A DNA stretch of 64,000 bases from Streptococcus mitis (GCF_901542415.1 NZ_CABEHV010000004.1:310001-374000), one strand, 5' to 3'; positions 1 to 8,628 are shown, counted from the stretch's first letter. Made by a program: numbers and translations. Notes: generated by a model not told the origin, from the sequence alone.

Positions 1-760
1 CTTTTGATGGTGGTGTCATATAATCTCCATACATCTGGGTTAAAAATTGATCATATTTTTTAGGGACGGGCAACATACGGCCTTCAAACTCAGTTAAGAC
101 GAGTTCTTTAAAGGTATCAACTGGGAAGACTTCTTTCATACCTTCCTTACCAATCCCAATTCCTCCTTCATATTGAGGAGTGTTGGTTGTAGCATTTTTG
201 ACCAGCTGATCAATTTTCTTGTAAAAGTAGCGTGGATTGACAAATCGGAGGGCGTACCAGCTACATAATCTTAGAAAATCTTTTAACTTGCTGTCACCGT
301 GAACTGCGCGTGATTTTTTGATATAAGCTAGTTGACGAAGGGCTACATACTTATAACTCTTGTCGACAATGCTCAAGTCTGTAAAGCGATCAATTGGGAA
401 GACATCGATAAAGAGACTGGTGTCATGACGCTTGTACTTAACATGGTCTTCGATAACAGTAGAAGTATCCAAAATCGATGCGAAATTATGGAAGTACCAA
501 GAAGAAGTGTTTTAGGAGAGAACCTTATAACGTGGATGGTCTTCTTCCTCAATAATCTTCAGTAAACGCTCATAATCTTCACGATAGAGAGAAATATCGA
601 TATCATCATCCCAGGGAATCATACCTTTGTGGCGGATAGCTCCAAGCATGGTTCCATAACTGAGAAAATAAGGAATATCATGTTTCTTACAGGTCTCATC
701 AATATAGTCTAGCAAGGCCAGTTGAATTTCTTTAATTTCTTCTTTTACTAAATATTGCAT
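1..760 (-). pseudogene. licD2: LicD2 phosphocholine transferase, interrupted by an in-frame stop and cut by the window edge
   Basis: LicD-family proteins move phosphocholine onto teichoic-acid sugars. The start ATG at 758-760 follows a purine-rich site and gives the family N-terminus (GAIRHKGMIPWDDDIDISLY, with the DDDID motif). Codon 83 (512-514) is TAA, so the product would be 82 residues. Beyond this stop the same frame stays open to base 1 and still reads as LicD (WYFHNFASILDTS, LFIDVFPIDRF, FVNPRYFYKKID, MYGDYMTPP). One substitution, probably TTA (Leu) to TAA, therefore explains the break, and no frameshift is needed. The gene follows licD1 by one base and ends the tacF-licD1-licD2 operon. 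About 16 codons are missing at the window edge. A sequencing error cannot be excluded. Confidence 0.85.
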
Positions 761-761
761 C

Positions 762-1565
762 CTAATCCTCCAATTTATAAGCGTGAAATTCATGACTGTA
801 GAAGCGTTTTTCTTCTGGTGGTAGGGTCATATAATCTCCATAAAATTGCGTCAAAATAGTATCAAATTTTTCAGGTGCGGGAAGGCTTAAATTTTCAAAG
901 GGCAAATCAATTGATTTATCAAAAGTACCACTTGGGAAGACTTCCTTTTCCTTAAATTTAGAAGGGATAAAAGCCATATACTGCCCATTTTCACGACTAT
1001 ATTTTTGAATTTCTTTCTCGATTTTATGTGCGAAATAACGAGGAGAAACAGGTCGAAGGAGTAACCAGAAGGCTGTTCGTATCCAATCTTTTAAGAGGCT
1101 ATCTTTATAGACAATATTTTTATGTTTACTGAAAGACAGAAGTTTGAAGCTTTCCAGCTTATAACAAATATCAATGACCTTAGGGTCATCAAAGCGATCC
1201 ATAGGGAAAATATCGATAAAAACACCTGACTCATAGGTTTTTGTATTCCGAGTATCAATAATTTTAGTTGAACTGTCGGTGATTTTGATAAAGTTGTTAA
1301 AGTAGTTCTTATCTGTTTCTAAGGATAGGAGCTTATATTTGCTTTTTTCCTTTTGAAAAATGTTAATAAATCGTTGATAGTCTTCTCGAGGCATGGATAA
1401 ATCAATATCGTCGTCCCAAGGGATAAAACCCTCATGTCGAACTGCCCCAATCAGAGTCCCGTAGTTAATAATATAGTTGATATTGTGCTTTTTACAGAGA
1501 GTATCAATATAATCCAAAATTTCTAATTCAATTTGTTTGGCATCTTCAATGGTTAGTTGTTTCAT
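762..1565 (-). CDS. licD1: LicD1 phosphocholine transferase
   Basis: 267 residues, full length for LicD. It transfers phosphocholine from CDP-choline, made by LicC, to the teichoic-acid precursor on the inner face of the membrane. Visible family features are the N-terminal NYGTLIGAVRHEGFIPWDDD block with its acidic DDDIDLSMPREDY motif (about residues 35-65), then GVFIDIFPMDRF and a C-terminal LTQFYGDYMTLPP. It is paralogous to the broken licD2 next to it, from which it is separated by one base. Ten bases upstream lies tacF. With licD2 broken, this would be the only functional LicD in the window. LicD1 rather than LicD2 is assigned by its position next to tacF. Confidence 0.93.
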   Translation of the reverse strand: MKQLTIEDAKQIELEILDYIDTLCKKHNINYIINYGTLIGAVRHEGFIPWDDDIDLSMPREDYQRFINIFQKEKSKYKLLSLETDKNYFNNFIKITDSSTKIIDTRNTKTYESGVFIDIFPMDRFDDPKVIDICYKLESFKLLSFSKHKNIVYKDSLLKDWIRTAFWLLLRPVSPRYFAHKIEKEIQKYSRENGQYMAFIPSKFKEKEVFPSGTFDKSIDLPFENLSLPAPEKFDTILTQFYGDYMTLPPEEKRFYSHEFHAYKLED

Positions 1566-1574
1566 TCTAAACTC

Positions 1575-3062
1575 CTATGATCTTTTGAATTTATTTTTTA
1601 AGGCTAGGACATGGTTTAAAAATTCATAGAAAATGCTATCTTTGGTGAAGACAAGTAGACCAATATAAGAGATGGCTGATAGCAAGACAATCAAACCAGT
1701 ATTAATCAAAAATGGCAAATTAATGATCATATCCACAGGATACAAGAAATTAATTAGGAAATAAATTCCTACAAAGGAAAGTGAAAAGAGCGAGTATCGA
1801 ACAGTATAGCTAAAGATATGTCCCAAGTGAATAAGCTGTTTTCTATGGATGAAAATGATATAGAAAACAAGTAGAGAGACCTCTGATAGCATAGTTGTCA
1901 GTAAGTAGTATTCAGGAGCCACTATGTGGTTGAAAAAGAGGAGACTATTTAAGCCCAAATTGAGTAATCCTGCAAAGACTGTATAGACTGTGATTCGTTT
2001 TTCATAGCCATTTGTAAAGAGAATTTGGGAACCAAGAATGGTATCTAAGGCCAGGATAATCGTACGAAAAGCGAAGAGAGAGGTTAAGATACCGCCTCCG
2101 ATATATTTTTCACTACCATAAAGTAGGATAGCATTTGGTCCTAAAACCATGAGTCCAAAGCTCAGTGGAATGATAAAGAAGTTAAAGATTCGACTACCTC
2201 TATTAACAAGTGCGACATAAGCTTCCTTATCGCCTTTTCCTAGATAGTAACTGAGACGAGGCACACTCACTCCGATAGCTCCTGTTACAACACCAGCTAT
2301 AACGGTCACAATTCGCTGAGCCATGGTATAGTAACTAACGTTGACATCAATCCCTGTTTTAACGAGGAAGAGACGATCTAAAAAAGTGAAGAGCATATTG
2401 GCATTGGCAAAGACCAACATGGCTGTTAAAGGGAGAAAGAGCGGTTTGAAATCACTTATGTGAATCTTAACAAGCTTAATGTCTCTTTTAATCCAAAAAT
2501 AACTAATCAGATAGTTAATCAGTGTCGATAAACTCATCACAAGTGTATAGACAACAATATCGTGTTCATTTTTGACAAACAGGAAAATAGAGACCAGCAT
2601 CAGGATACGGATGAAGGCAGTCTTGTAAAAGAGAAAACTGTAATTTTCCAGAGCTTCATTAACCCATTCGATTGAAAAAATCTGGGCAATGAGTTGAATC
2701 CCCATAACAAGGTAGACTTTTTTGACGATTGGATTATCTGTAAATAAGAGAGGATAGGCTAGGATATAGACAGCGGTGGTCAAAATCGTACAAGCTATGC
2801 ACAAATAAAAAAGACTAGAGAAGGTTCTATTCAGATCTTTTTTGTTATCCTTGACATTACTGATGGCCCGTAAACCGTAGTTATAGACTCCATAAGTTGC
2901 AAAGGGTAAGAAAAATGACAAAATTGTGTCGACTGAGTTGAAGTAACCATAGTCAGTTCGGTCCAAGACACGCGCGACGTAGGTACCAGTTAAGATGGGA
3001 AAAATAATATTCAAGACACGAATTCCCATGTAAGATAGAGCATTTAATTTTATACTTTTCAT
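1575..3062 (-). CDS. tacF: Teichoic-acid repeat-unit flippase TacF
   Basis: 495 residues with about 12-14 hydrophobic segments and no long soluble domain, typical of the MATE/Wzx (polysaccharide biosynthesis) superfamily. In pneumococci TacF flips undecaprenyl-linked, choline-bearing teichoic-acid repeats across the membrane and is the step that makes cells depend on choline; point changes in it give choline independence. It begins MKSIKLNALSYMGIRVLNII and keeps the usual RVLDRTDYGYFN loop. It is first in the minus-strand operon with licD1 and licD2, and divergent from tarI. A -10-like TATAAT lies about 20 bases before the start. Confidence 0.93.
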   Translation of the reverse strand: MKSIKLNALSYMGIRVLNIIFPILTGTYVARVLDRTDYGYFNSVDTILSFFLPFATYGVYNYGLRAISNVKDNKKDLNRTFSSLFYLCIACTILTTAVYILAYPLLFTDNPIVKKVYLVMGIQLIAQIFSIEWVNEALENYSFLFYKTAFIRILMLVSIFLFVKNEHDIVVYTLVMSLSTLINYLISYFWIKRDIKLVKIHISDFKPLFLPLTAMLVFANANMLFTFLDRLFLVKTGIDVNVSYYTMAQRIVTVIAGVVTGAIGVSVPRLSYYLGKGDKEAYVALVNRGSRIFNFFIIPLSFGLMVLGPNAILLYGSEKYIGGGILTSLFAFRTIILALDTILGSQILFTNGYEKRITVYTVFAGLLNLGLNSLLFFNHIVAPEYYLLTTMLSEVSLLVFYIIFIHRKQLIHLGHIFSYTVRYSLFSLSFVGIYFLINFLYPVDMIINLPFLINTGLIVLLSAISYIGLLVFTKDSIFYEFLNHVLALKNKFKRS

Positions 3063-3081
3063 TCAATTTACCTCGTTTTTC

Positions 3082-3087
3082 ATTATA
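3082..3087 (-). promoter_or_regulatory. Candidate -10 element of the tacF operon
   Basis: On the minus strand TATAAT is read 20 bases before the tacF start codon. The matching -35 region is weak (TTTCTT at 3105-3110, spacing 17), so this is a candidate only. Confidence 0.45.
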
Positions 3088-3122
3088 TCATAAAGTCAGC
3101 TAATAAGAAATGAAGGGCAGTA

Positions 3123-3228
3123 ATACTCTTCGAAAATCAAATTCAAACCACGTCAGCGTCGCCTTACCGTACTCAAGTACAGCTTACGGCTAGCTTCCTA
3201 GTTTGCTTTTTGATTTTCATTGAGTATA
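3123..3228 (+). repeat. BOX element (boxA-boxC form)
   Basis: It starts with ATACTCTTCGAAAATC, carries the boxA core CGTCAGCGTCGCCTTACCGTA, and ends with boxC-like TAGCTTCCTAGTTTGC and TTTTCATTGAGTATA. The ends are mutually complementary, so the RNA would fold into a long stem. No boxB is present. It lies between tacF and the CiaR site of the tarI promoter. Confidence 0.88.
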
Positions 3229-3263
3229 AGTCAAGTAATCACTTTGAAGTTTCAAAGTTTGAT

Positions 3264-3296
3264 TTTAAGCTTTCTTTAAGAAAACTATATTATTCT
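3264..3296 (+). promoter_or_regulatory. CiaR-type direct repeat and promoter P1 of tarIJ-licABC
   Basis: TTTAAG at 3264-3269 and 3275-3280, separated by five bases (CTTTC), exactly matches the known CiaR recognition repeat TTTAAG-N5-TTTAAG. Ten bases later comes TATTCT (3291-3296), a plausible -10, so the repeat sits in the -35 position as in activated CiaR promoters. The pneumococcal lic operon is a known CiaR target. This would tie choline teichoic-acid synthesis to the CiaRH envelope-stress system. Confidence 0.8.
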
Positions 3297-3329
3297 GAAG
3301 AACTCTAAAATTTCACAGCCATTTATTGG

Positions 3330-3356
3330 TAATGACTACCGAATTCCTAGTCATTA
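3330..3356 (+). other. Hairpin in the P1 leader of tarI
   Basis: TAATGACTA (3330-3338) and TAGTCATTA (3348-3356) are perfect inverted repeats of nine bases with a nine-base loop. Related ACTAG/CTAGT pieces follow. There is no T-run, so it is not an obvious terminator. It lies in the long leader between P1 and P2; its function is unknown. Confidence 0.5.
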
Positions 3357-3452
3357 CTAGAAATGGACTAGTTATTTTAAATAATAGAACTCCTTAATCC
3401 TTCTATTCTAGAACGGGAGGGCCGGTATTTCTTTCATGATAGGACTAGATTG

Positions 3453-3461
3453 TGGTATAAT
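3453..3461 (+). promoter_or_regulatory. Extended -10 promoter P2 before tarI
   Basis: TGGTATAAT (3453-3461) is a textbook extended -10, about 40 bases before the tarI start. It would give constitutive expression beside the CiaR-linked P1. Confidence 0.65.
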
Positions 3462-3502
3462 AGAGAGAATAAGTTTTTTTAGTAAGACAAAGGAGAAAAT
3501 AG

Positions 3503-4210
3503 ATGATTTATGCAGGAATTCTTGCTGGTGGAACTGGCACACGCATGGGAATCAGTAACTTGCCAAAACAATTTTTAGAGTTAGGTGATCGACCTATCTT
3601 GATTCATACAATTGAAAAATTTGTCTTGGAACCAAGTATCGAAAAAATTGTAGTTGGGGTTCATGGAGACTGGGTTTCTCATGCAGAAGATCTTGTAGAT
3701 AAATATCTTCCTCTTCATAAGGAACGTATCATCATTACAAAAGGTGGTGCTGACCGCAATACAAGTATTGAGAAAATCATTGAAGCCATTGATGCTTATC
3801 GTCCGCTTACTCCAGAGGATATCGTTGTTACCCACGATTCTGTTCGTCCATTTATTACACTTCGCATGATTCAAGACAATATCCAACTTGCCCAAAATCA
3901 TGATGCAGTGGACACAGTGGTAGAAGCGGTTGATACTATCGTTGAAAGTACCAATGGTCAATTTATTACAGATATTCCAAATCGTGCTCACCTTTATCAA
4001 GGACAAACACCTCAAACATTCCGTTGCAAGGACTTCATGGACCTTTATGGATCTCTTTCTGATGAAGAGAAGGAAATCTTGACAGATGCATGTAAAATCT
4101 TTGTCATTAAAGGAAAAGATGTGGCCTTGGCCAAGGGTGAATATTCAAATCTTAAAATCACAACCGTAACAGATTTGAAGATTGCAAAAAGTATGATTGA
4201 GAAAGACTAG
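3503..4210 (+). CDS. tarI: Ribitol-5-phosphate cytidylyltransferase
   Basis: 235 residues of the IspD/TarI nucleotidyltransferase fold. It joins CTP and ribitol-5-phosphate to make CDP-ribitol for teichoic acid. The N-terminal loop AGILAGGTGTRMGISNLPKQF carries the nucleotide-binding GGTGTRM, and VVTHDSVRPFI supplies the metal/substrate segment. The start ATG is preceded by AAGGAG. It is the first gene of tarI-tarJ-licA-licB-licC; tarJ follows four bases after the stop. IspD (isoprenoid) is the alternative for the fold, but mitis-group streptococci use mevalonate and the next gene is TarJ. Confidence 0.93.
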   Translation: MIYAGILAGGTGTRMGISNLPKQFLELGDRPILIHTIEKFVLEPSIEKIVVGVHGDWVSHAEDLVDKYLPLHKERIIITKGGADRNTSIEKIIEAIDAYRPLTPEDIVVTHDSVRPFITLRMIQDNIQLAQNHDAVDTVVEAVDTIVESTNGQFITDIPNRAHLYQGQTPQTFRCKDFMDLYGSLSDEEKEILTDACKIFVIKGKDVALAKGEYSNLKITTVTDLKIAKSMIEKD

Positions 4211-4214
4211 TAAA

Positions 4215-5237
4215 ATGATTAATCAAATTTATCAACTAACTAAGCCTAAGTTTATCAATGTCAAATATCAGGAAGAGGCTATTGACCAAGAGAATCATAT
4301 CCTCATCCGCCCTAATTATATGGCGGTCTGTCATGCGGATCAGCGTTACTATCAAGGAAAACGTGATCCAAAGATTTTGAATAAAAAGCTTCCAATGGCA
4401 ATGATTCACGAGTCATGTGGAACCGTTATTTCTGACCCGACGGGAACCTATGAGGTTGGGCAAAAAGTTGTCATGATTCCAAATCAGCCTCCTATGCAGA
4501 GTGATGAAGAATTCTATGAGAACTACATGACAGGGACCCATTTCTTGTCTAGTGGCTTTGATGGCTTTATGAGAGAGTTTGTTTCTCTCCCTAAAGACCG
4601 TGTGGTGGCTTATGATGCTATTGAAGACACGGTTGCAGCGATTACAGAGTTTGTCAGTGTCGGTATGCATGCCATGAATCGCCTATTGACCCTTGCTCAT
4701 AGCAAGCGGGACCGAATCGCCGTTATCGGAGATGGAAGTTTAGCATTTGTGGTTGCCAATATTATCAACTATACTTTGCCAGAAGCAGAGATTGTGGTTA
4801 TTGGTCGTCATTGGGAAAAATTGGAACTTTTCTCATTTGCCAAAGAATGCTATATTACTGATAATATTCCTGAAGATTTGGCCTTTGACCATGCTTTTGA
4901 GTGTTGTGGTGGTGATGGTACTGGACCAGCCATTAATGACCTGATTCGCTACATTCGTCCTCAGGGAACGATTCTCATGATGGGAGTTAGCGAGTATAAA
5001 GTCAATCTCAATACACGCGATGCCTTAGAAAAAGGCTTGCTCTTAGTTGGATCTTCTCGTTCTGGTCGCATCGATTTTGAAAATGCAATCCAAATGATGG
5101 AAGTCAAGAAATTTGCCAATCGTCTTAAAAATATCCTTTATCTAGAAGAACCTGTAAGAGAAATTAAAGATATTCACCGTGTCTTTGCGACCGATTTAAA
5201 CACAGCCTTTAAAACAGTGTTTAAGTGGGAAGTATAA
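4215..5237 (+). CDS. tarJ: Ribulose-5-phosphate reductase TarJ
   Basis: 340 residues of the zinc-type alcohol dehydrogenase family. It reduces ribulose-5-phosphate to ribitol-5-phosphate, the substrate of TarI. Features: an N-terminal catalytic domain with CHADQRYYQGKR and an HES motif (MIHESCG), then a Rossmann segment RIAVIGDGSLAFVVANI near residues 170-190. The ATG at 4215 is used rather than the upstream in-frame codon at 4197, which lies inside tarI. It shares a transcript with tarI and licA. Confidence 0.92.
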   Translation: MINQIYQLTKPKFINVKYQEEAIDQENHILIRPNYMAVCHADQRYYQGKRDPKILNKKLPMAMIHESCGTVISDPTGTYEVGQKVVMIPNQPPMQSDEEFYENYMTGTHFLSSGFDGFMREFVSLPKDRVVAYDAIEDTVAAITEFVSVGMHAMNRLLTLAHSKRDRIAVIGDGSLAFVVANIINYTLPEAEIVVIGRHWEKLELFSFAKECYITDNIPEDLAFDHAFECCGGDGTGPAINDLIRYIRPQGTILMMGVSEYKVNLNTRDALEKGLLLVGSSRSGRIDFENAIQMMEVKKFANRLKNILYLEEPVREIKDIHRVFATDLNTAFKTVFKWEV

Positions 5238-5253
5238 GTGCTGGAGGTTAATT

Positions 5254-6123
5254 GTGGAGAAAATCATTAAAGAAAAAATTTCATCCCTACTTAGTCAAGA
5301 AGAGGAAGTCCTCAGTGTTGAACAACTGGGGGGAATGACCAATCAAAACTATTTGGTCAAAACAACAAATAAGCAATACATTGTTAAATTCTTTGGTAAA
5401 GGGACAGAAAAGCTGATCAATCGTCAAGATGAAAAGTACAATCTTGAACTACTAAAGGATTTAGACTTAGATGTAAAAAATTACCTTTTTGATATTGAAG
5501 CTGGTATCAAAGTAAATGAGTATATCGAATCTGCGATTACGCTTGATTCAACGTCAATCAAGACCAAATTTGATAAAATTGCTCCAATATTACAAACGAT
5601 TCATGCTTCTGGTAAGGAATTAAGGGGAGAATTTGCTCCTTTTGAAGAAATCAAAAAATACGAATCCTTGATTGAAGAAAAAATCCCTTATGCTAACTAT
5701 GAAGCCGTTCGAGAAGAAGTCTTCTCCTTAGAGAAAAGACTAGCTGACTTAGGTGTTGACAGAAAATCTTGTCATATCGATTTGGTGCCTGAAAACTTTA
5801 TAGAATCACCTCAAGGACGTCTATATCTGATTGACTGGGAATATTCATCAATGAATGATCCAATGTGGGATTTGGCAGCCCTCTTTTTAGAGTCCGAATT
5901 CACTTCCCAAGAGGAAGAAGCCTTCTTATCTCACTATGAGAGTGAGCAAACACCTATCTCTCGTGAAAAGATTGCGATCTATAAAATTTTGCAAGATACT
6001 ATTTGGAGTCTATGGACTGTCTATAAGGAAGAGCAAGGCGCAGATTTTGGTGACTATGGTGTGAATCGTTACCAAAGAGCTGTTAAAGGTTTGTCATATT
6101 ATGGAGGTTCAGATGAAAAATAA
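5254..6123 (+). CDS. licA: Choline kinase LicA
   Basis: 289 residues starting at GTG after CTGGAGG. It phosphorylates imported choline with ATP. The protein-kinase-like fold shows LGGMTNQNYLVKT (nucleotide loop), the catalytic CHIDLVPENFIE (Brenner motif, HxDxxxxN) and LIDWEYSSMNDPMWDLA with the metal-binding Asp. Its 3' end overlaps licB by 11 bases, so the two are probably translationally coupled. Confidence 0.94.
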   Translation: MEKIIKEKISSLLSQEEEVLSVEQLGGMTNQNYLVKTTNKQYIVKFFGKGTEKLINRQDEKYNLELLKDLDLDVKNYLFDIEAGIKVNEYIESAITLDSTSIKTKFDKIAPILQTIHASGKELRGEFAPFEEIKKYESLIEEKIPYANYEAVREEVFSLEKRLADLGVDRKSCHIDLVPENFIESPQGRLYLIDWEYSSMNDPMWDLAALFLESEFTSQEEEAFLSHYESEQTPISREKIAIYKILQDTIWSLWTVYKEEQGADFGDYGVNRYQRAVKGLSYYGGSDEK

Positions 6124-6991
6124 AAATGGAGTTTCTTTTGGTCTACTCTCAGGTATTTTCTGGGGTTTAGGTCTAACGATTAGTGCTTATATCTTTTCGA
6201 TTTTTACAGATTTGTCGCCTTTTGTGGTGGCCGCTGCTCACGATTTCTTGAGTATCTTTATCTTACTAGCTTTTCTCTTGGTAAAAGAAGGAAAAGTTCG
6301 TCTTTCAATTTTCTTAAATATTCGCAATGTTAGTGTGATCATCGGAGCCTTGCTAGCAGGCCCTATTGGTATGCAGGCCAATCTTTATGCGGTTAAGTAT
6401 ATCGGAAGTTCCTTAGCTTCATCTGTATCGGCTATTTACCCTGCGATTTCGGTTTTATTGGCTTTCTTCTTTTTGAAGCACAAGATTTCAAAAAATACTG
6501 TATTTGGTATTGTCTTGATTATTGCAGGGATTATTGCTCAGACCTATAAGGTTGAACAGGTCAATTCCTTCTACATTGGGATTCTCTGTGCTTTGGTTTG
6601 TGCTATTGCATGGGGAAGTGAGAGTGTTCTTAGCTCTTTTGCCATGGAAAGTGAACTGAGTGAAATCGAAGCCCTCTTAATCCGTCAAGTGACTTCATTC
6701 TTGTCCTATCTTGTGATTGTGCTCTTTTCTCATCAGTCATTTGCAGAAGTGGCCAATGGACAATTACTAGGTCTTATGATTGTCTTTGCAGCCTTTGATA
6801 TGATTTCCTACTTGGCTTATTATATCGCTATCAATCGCTTGCAACCAGCCAAGGCTACAGGCTTGAACGTGAGTTATGTAGTTTGGACTGTCTTGTTTGC
6901 AGTTGTTTTCTTGGGCGCACCGCTAGATATGCTGACAATTATTACGTCACTTGTCGTCATTGCTGGAGTTTATATTATTATTAAAGAATAA
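6113..6991 (+). CDS. licB: Choline permease LicB
   Basis: 292 residues with about ten membrane segments of the EamA/DMT (drug/metabolite) superfamily, in two similar halves. It imports choline for LicA and LicC. The ATG at 6113 is chosen because ATGGAGG at 6101-6107 makes a good ribosome-binding site, while the ATG at 6101 has none. It lies between choline kinase and the cytidylyltransferase, which fixes the substrate better than the sequence alone would. Confidence 0.92.
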   Translation: MKNKNGVSFGLLSGIFWGLGLTISAYIFSIFTDLSPFVVAAAHDFLSIFILLAFLLVKEGKVRLSIFLNIRNVSVIIGALLAGPIGMQANLYAVKYIGSSLASSVSAIYPAISVLLAFFFLKHKISKNTVFGIVLIIAGIIAQTYKVEQVNSFYIGILCALVCAIAWGSESVLSSFAMESELSEIEALLIRQVTSFLSYLVIVLFSHQSFAEVANGQLLGLMIVFAAFDMISYLAYYIAINRLQPAKATGLNVSYVVWTVLFAVVFLGAPLDMLTIITSLVVIAGVYIIIKE

Positions 6992-7002
6992 AGGAGATTC
7001 GT

Positions 7003-7692
7003 GTGAAAGCCATTATCTTAGCAGCGGGCTTGGGAACTCGCTTGCGTCCTATGACTGAAAATACCCCTAAAGCCTTGGTTCAGGTTAATCAAAAACCCTT
7101 GATTGAATACCAAATTGAGTTTTTAAAAGAAAAAGGAATCAATGAAATCATCATCATTGTTGGTTACCTTAAAGAACAATTCGATTACTTGAAAGAAAAA
7201 TATGGTGTTCGCCTCGTCTTCAATGATAAATACGCTGACTACAATAACTTTTACTCTCTCTATCTTGTAAAAGAAGAATTGGCCAATAGCTATGTTATTG
7301 ATGCCGATAATTATCTCTTTAAAAATATGTTCCGCAATGATTTGACACGTTCGACTTATTTTAGTGTTTATCGTGAAGATTGTACCAACGAATGGTTCTT
7401 GGTCTATGGAGATGACTACAAGGTTCAAGACATTATTGTTGATAGCAAGGCTGGTCGTATCCTTAGTGGTGTATCCTTCTGGGATGCTCCAACCGCAGAA
7501 AAGATTGTTAGCTTTATCGATAAGGCTTATGCAAGTGGTGAATTTGTTGATCTCTACTGGGACAATATGGTTAAGGATAACATCAAAGAGCTAGATGTCT
7601 ATGTTGAAGAATTAGAAGGCAATAGCATCTATGAAATCGATAGTGTCCAAGACTACCATAAATTAGAAGAAATTCTTCAAAACGAAAATTAA
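7003..7692 (+). CDS. licC: CTP:phosphocholine cytidylyltransferase LicC
   Basis: 229 residues starting at GTG after AAGGAG. It makes CDP-choline, the donor used by LicD. The signature KAIILAAGLGTRLRPMTENT (nucleotidyltransferase loop) is followed by PKALVQVNQKPLIEYQ and VIDADNYLFKN with the metal-binding Asp pair. It is the last gene of the operon and is followed by a strong terminator. Confidence 0.95.
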   Translation: MKAIILAAGLGTRLRPMTENTPKALVQVNQKPLIEYQIEFLKEKGINEIIIIVGYLKEQFDYLKEKYGVRLVFNDKYADYNNFYSLYLVKEELANSYVIDADNYLFKNMFRNDLTRSTYFSVYREDCTNEWFLVYGDDYKVQDIIVDSKAGRILSGVSFWDAPTAEKIVSFIDKAYASGEFVDLYWDNMVKDNIKELDVYVEELEGNSIYEIDSVQDYHKLEEILQNEN

Positions 7693-7699
7693 AGATTCC

Positions 7700-7731
7700 A
7701 ACATCTGGCTAAAATAGTCGGATGTTTTTTT
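7700..7731 (+). terminator. Terminator of tarIJ-licABC
   Basis: A 12-base-pair stem AACATCTGGCTA / TAGTCGGATGTT (G-U pairs included) with a three-base loop is followed by a seven-T run. The T-rich tail runs into the cin-box promoter of dprA. Confidence 0.88.
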
Positions 7732-7738
7732 GATTTTT

Positions 7739-7746
7739 TACGAATA
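7739..7746 (+). promoter_or_regulatory. cin-box (ComX/SigX promoter) of dprA
   Basis: TACGAATA is an exact copy of the competence sigma factor box, with the usual T-rich stretch just upstream (7725-7738), which here comes from the licC terminator. dprA is a known late competence gene. Confidence 0.92.
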
Positions 7747-7779
7747 AATAGATGAGTAGAAAAAGAAATGGAGTTATTT

Positions 7780-8628
7780 ATGAAAATTACAAACTATGAA
7801 ATCTATAAGTTAAAAAAATCAGGTTTGACCAATCAACAGATTTTGAATGTCCTAGAATACGGTGAAAATGTTGATCAAGAACTGTTGTTGGGTGACATTG
7901 CAGAAATTTCAGGTTGCCGAAATCCAGCTGTTTTTATGGAACGTTATTTTCAGATAGACGATACGCATTTGGAGAAAGAATTTCAAAAATTTCCATCGTT
8001 CTCTATTCTAGATGACTGTTATCCTTGGGATTTGAGTGAAATATATGATGCACCTGTGCTTTTATTTTACAAGGGAAATCTGGATCTCTTGAAATTCCCG
8101 AAGGTAGCAGTCGTAGGAAGTCGTGCTTGTAGCAAACAGGGAGTTAAATCAGTTGAAAAAGTCATTCAGGGCTTGGAAAATGAACTAGTTATTGTCAGTG
8201 GATTAGCAAAGGGCATTGACACAGCAGCTCATATGGCAGCTCTTCAGAATGGCGGAAAAACCATTGCAGTGATTGGAACAGGACTAGATGTGTTTTATCC
8301 TAAAGCCAATAAACGCTTGCAAGACTACATCGGCAATGACCATATGGTTCTAAGTGAATATGGACCTGGCGAACAACCTCTTAAATTTCATTTTCCTGCC
8401 CGTAATCGCATCATTGCTGGACTTTGTCGTGGCGTGATTGTAGCAGAGGCTAAGATGCGCTCAGGTAGTCTCATTACCTGTGAGAGGGCAATGGAAGAAG
8501 GACGCGATGTTTTTGCTATACCTGGTAGCATTTTAGATGGACTATCAGACGGTTGCCATCATTTGATTCAAGAAGGGGCAAAATTGGTCACCAGTGGGCA
8601 GGATGTTCTTGCAGAATTTGAATTTTAA
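7780..8628 (+). CDS. dprA: DNA-processing protein DprA
   Basis: 282 residues. DprA binds incoming single-stranded DNA during transformation, loads RecA and helps shut competence off. An N-terminal SAM-like region is followed by the Rossmann-like core with VAVVGSRACSKQG, SGLAKGIDTAAHMAAL, AVIGTGLDVFYPKAN and FPARNRIIAGL. The ATG at 7780 is chosen over 7768 because ATGGAG at 7768-7773 serves as its binding site and the known pneumococcal protein begins MKITNYEIYKLKKSG. It is driven by the cin-box just upstream. Its stop codon runs straight into a BOX element. Confidence 0.96.
   Translation: MKITNYEIYKLKKSGLTNQQILNVLEYGENVDQELLLGDIAEISGCRNPAVFMERYFQIDDTHLEKEFQKFPSFSILDDCYPWDLSEIYDAPVLLFYKGNLDLLKFPKVAVVGSRACSKQGVKSVEKVIQGLENELVIVSGLAKGIDTAAHMAALQNGGKTIAVIGTGLDVFYPKANKRLQDYIGNDHMVLSEYGPGEQPLKFHFPARNRIIAGLCRGVIVAEAKMRSGSLITCERAMEEGRDVFAIPGSILDGLSDGCHHLIQEGAKLVTSGQDVLAEFEF

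Noticed and set aside
332..565. Plus-strand open frame of 77 codons opposite licD2.
   Set aside because: It lies entirely antisense to the licD2 reading frame, has no ribosome-binding site and no recognisable protein.
512..760. Reading licD2 as frameshifted instead of nonsense-mutated.
   Set aside because: The frame on both sides of the TAA is the same; no base gain or loss is needed to join the two LicD halves.
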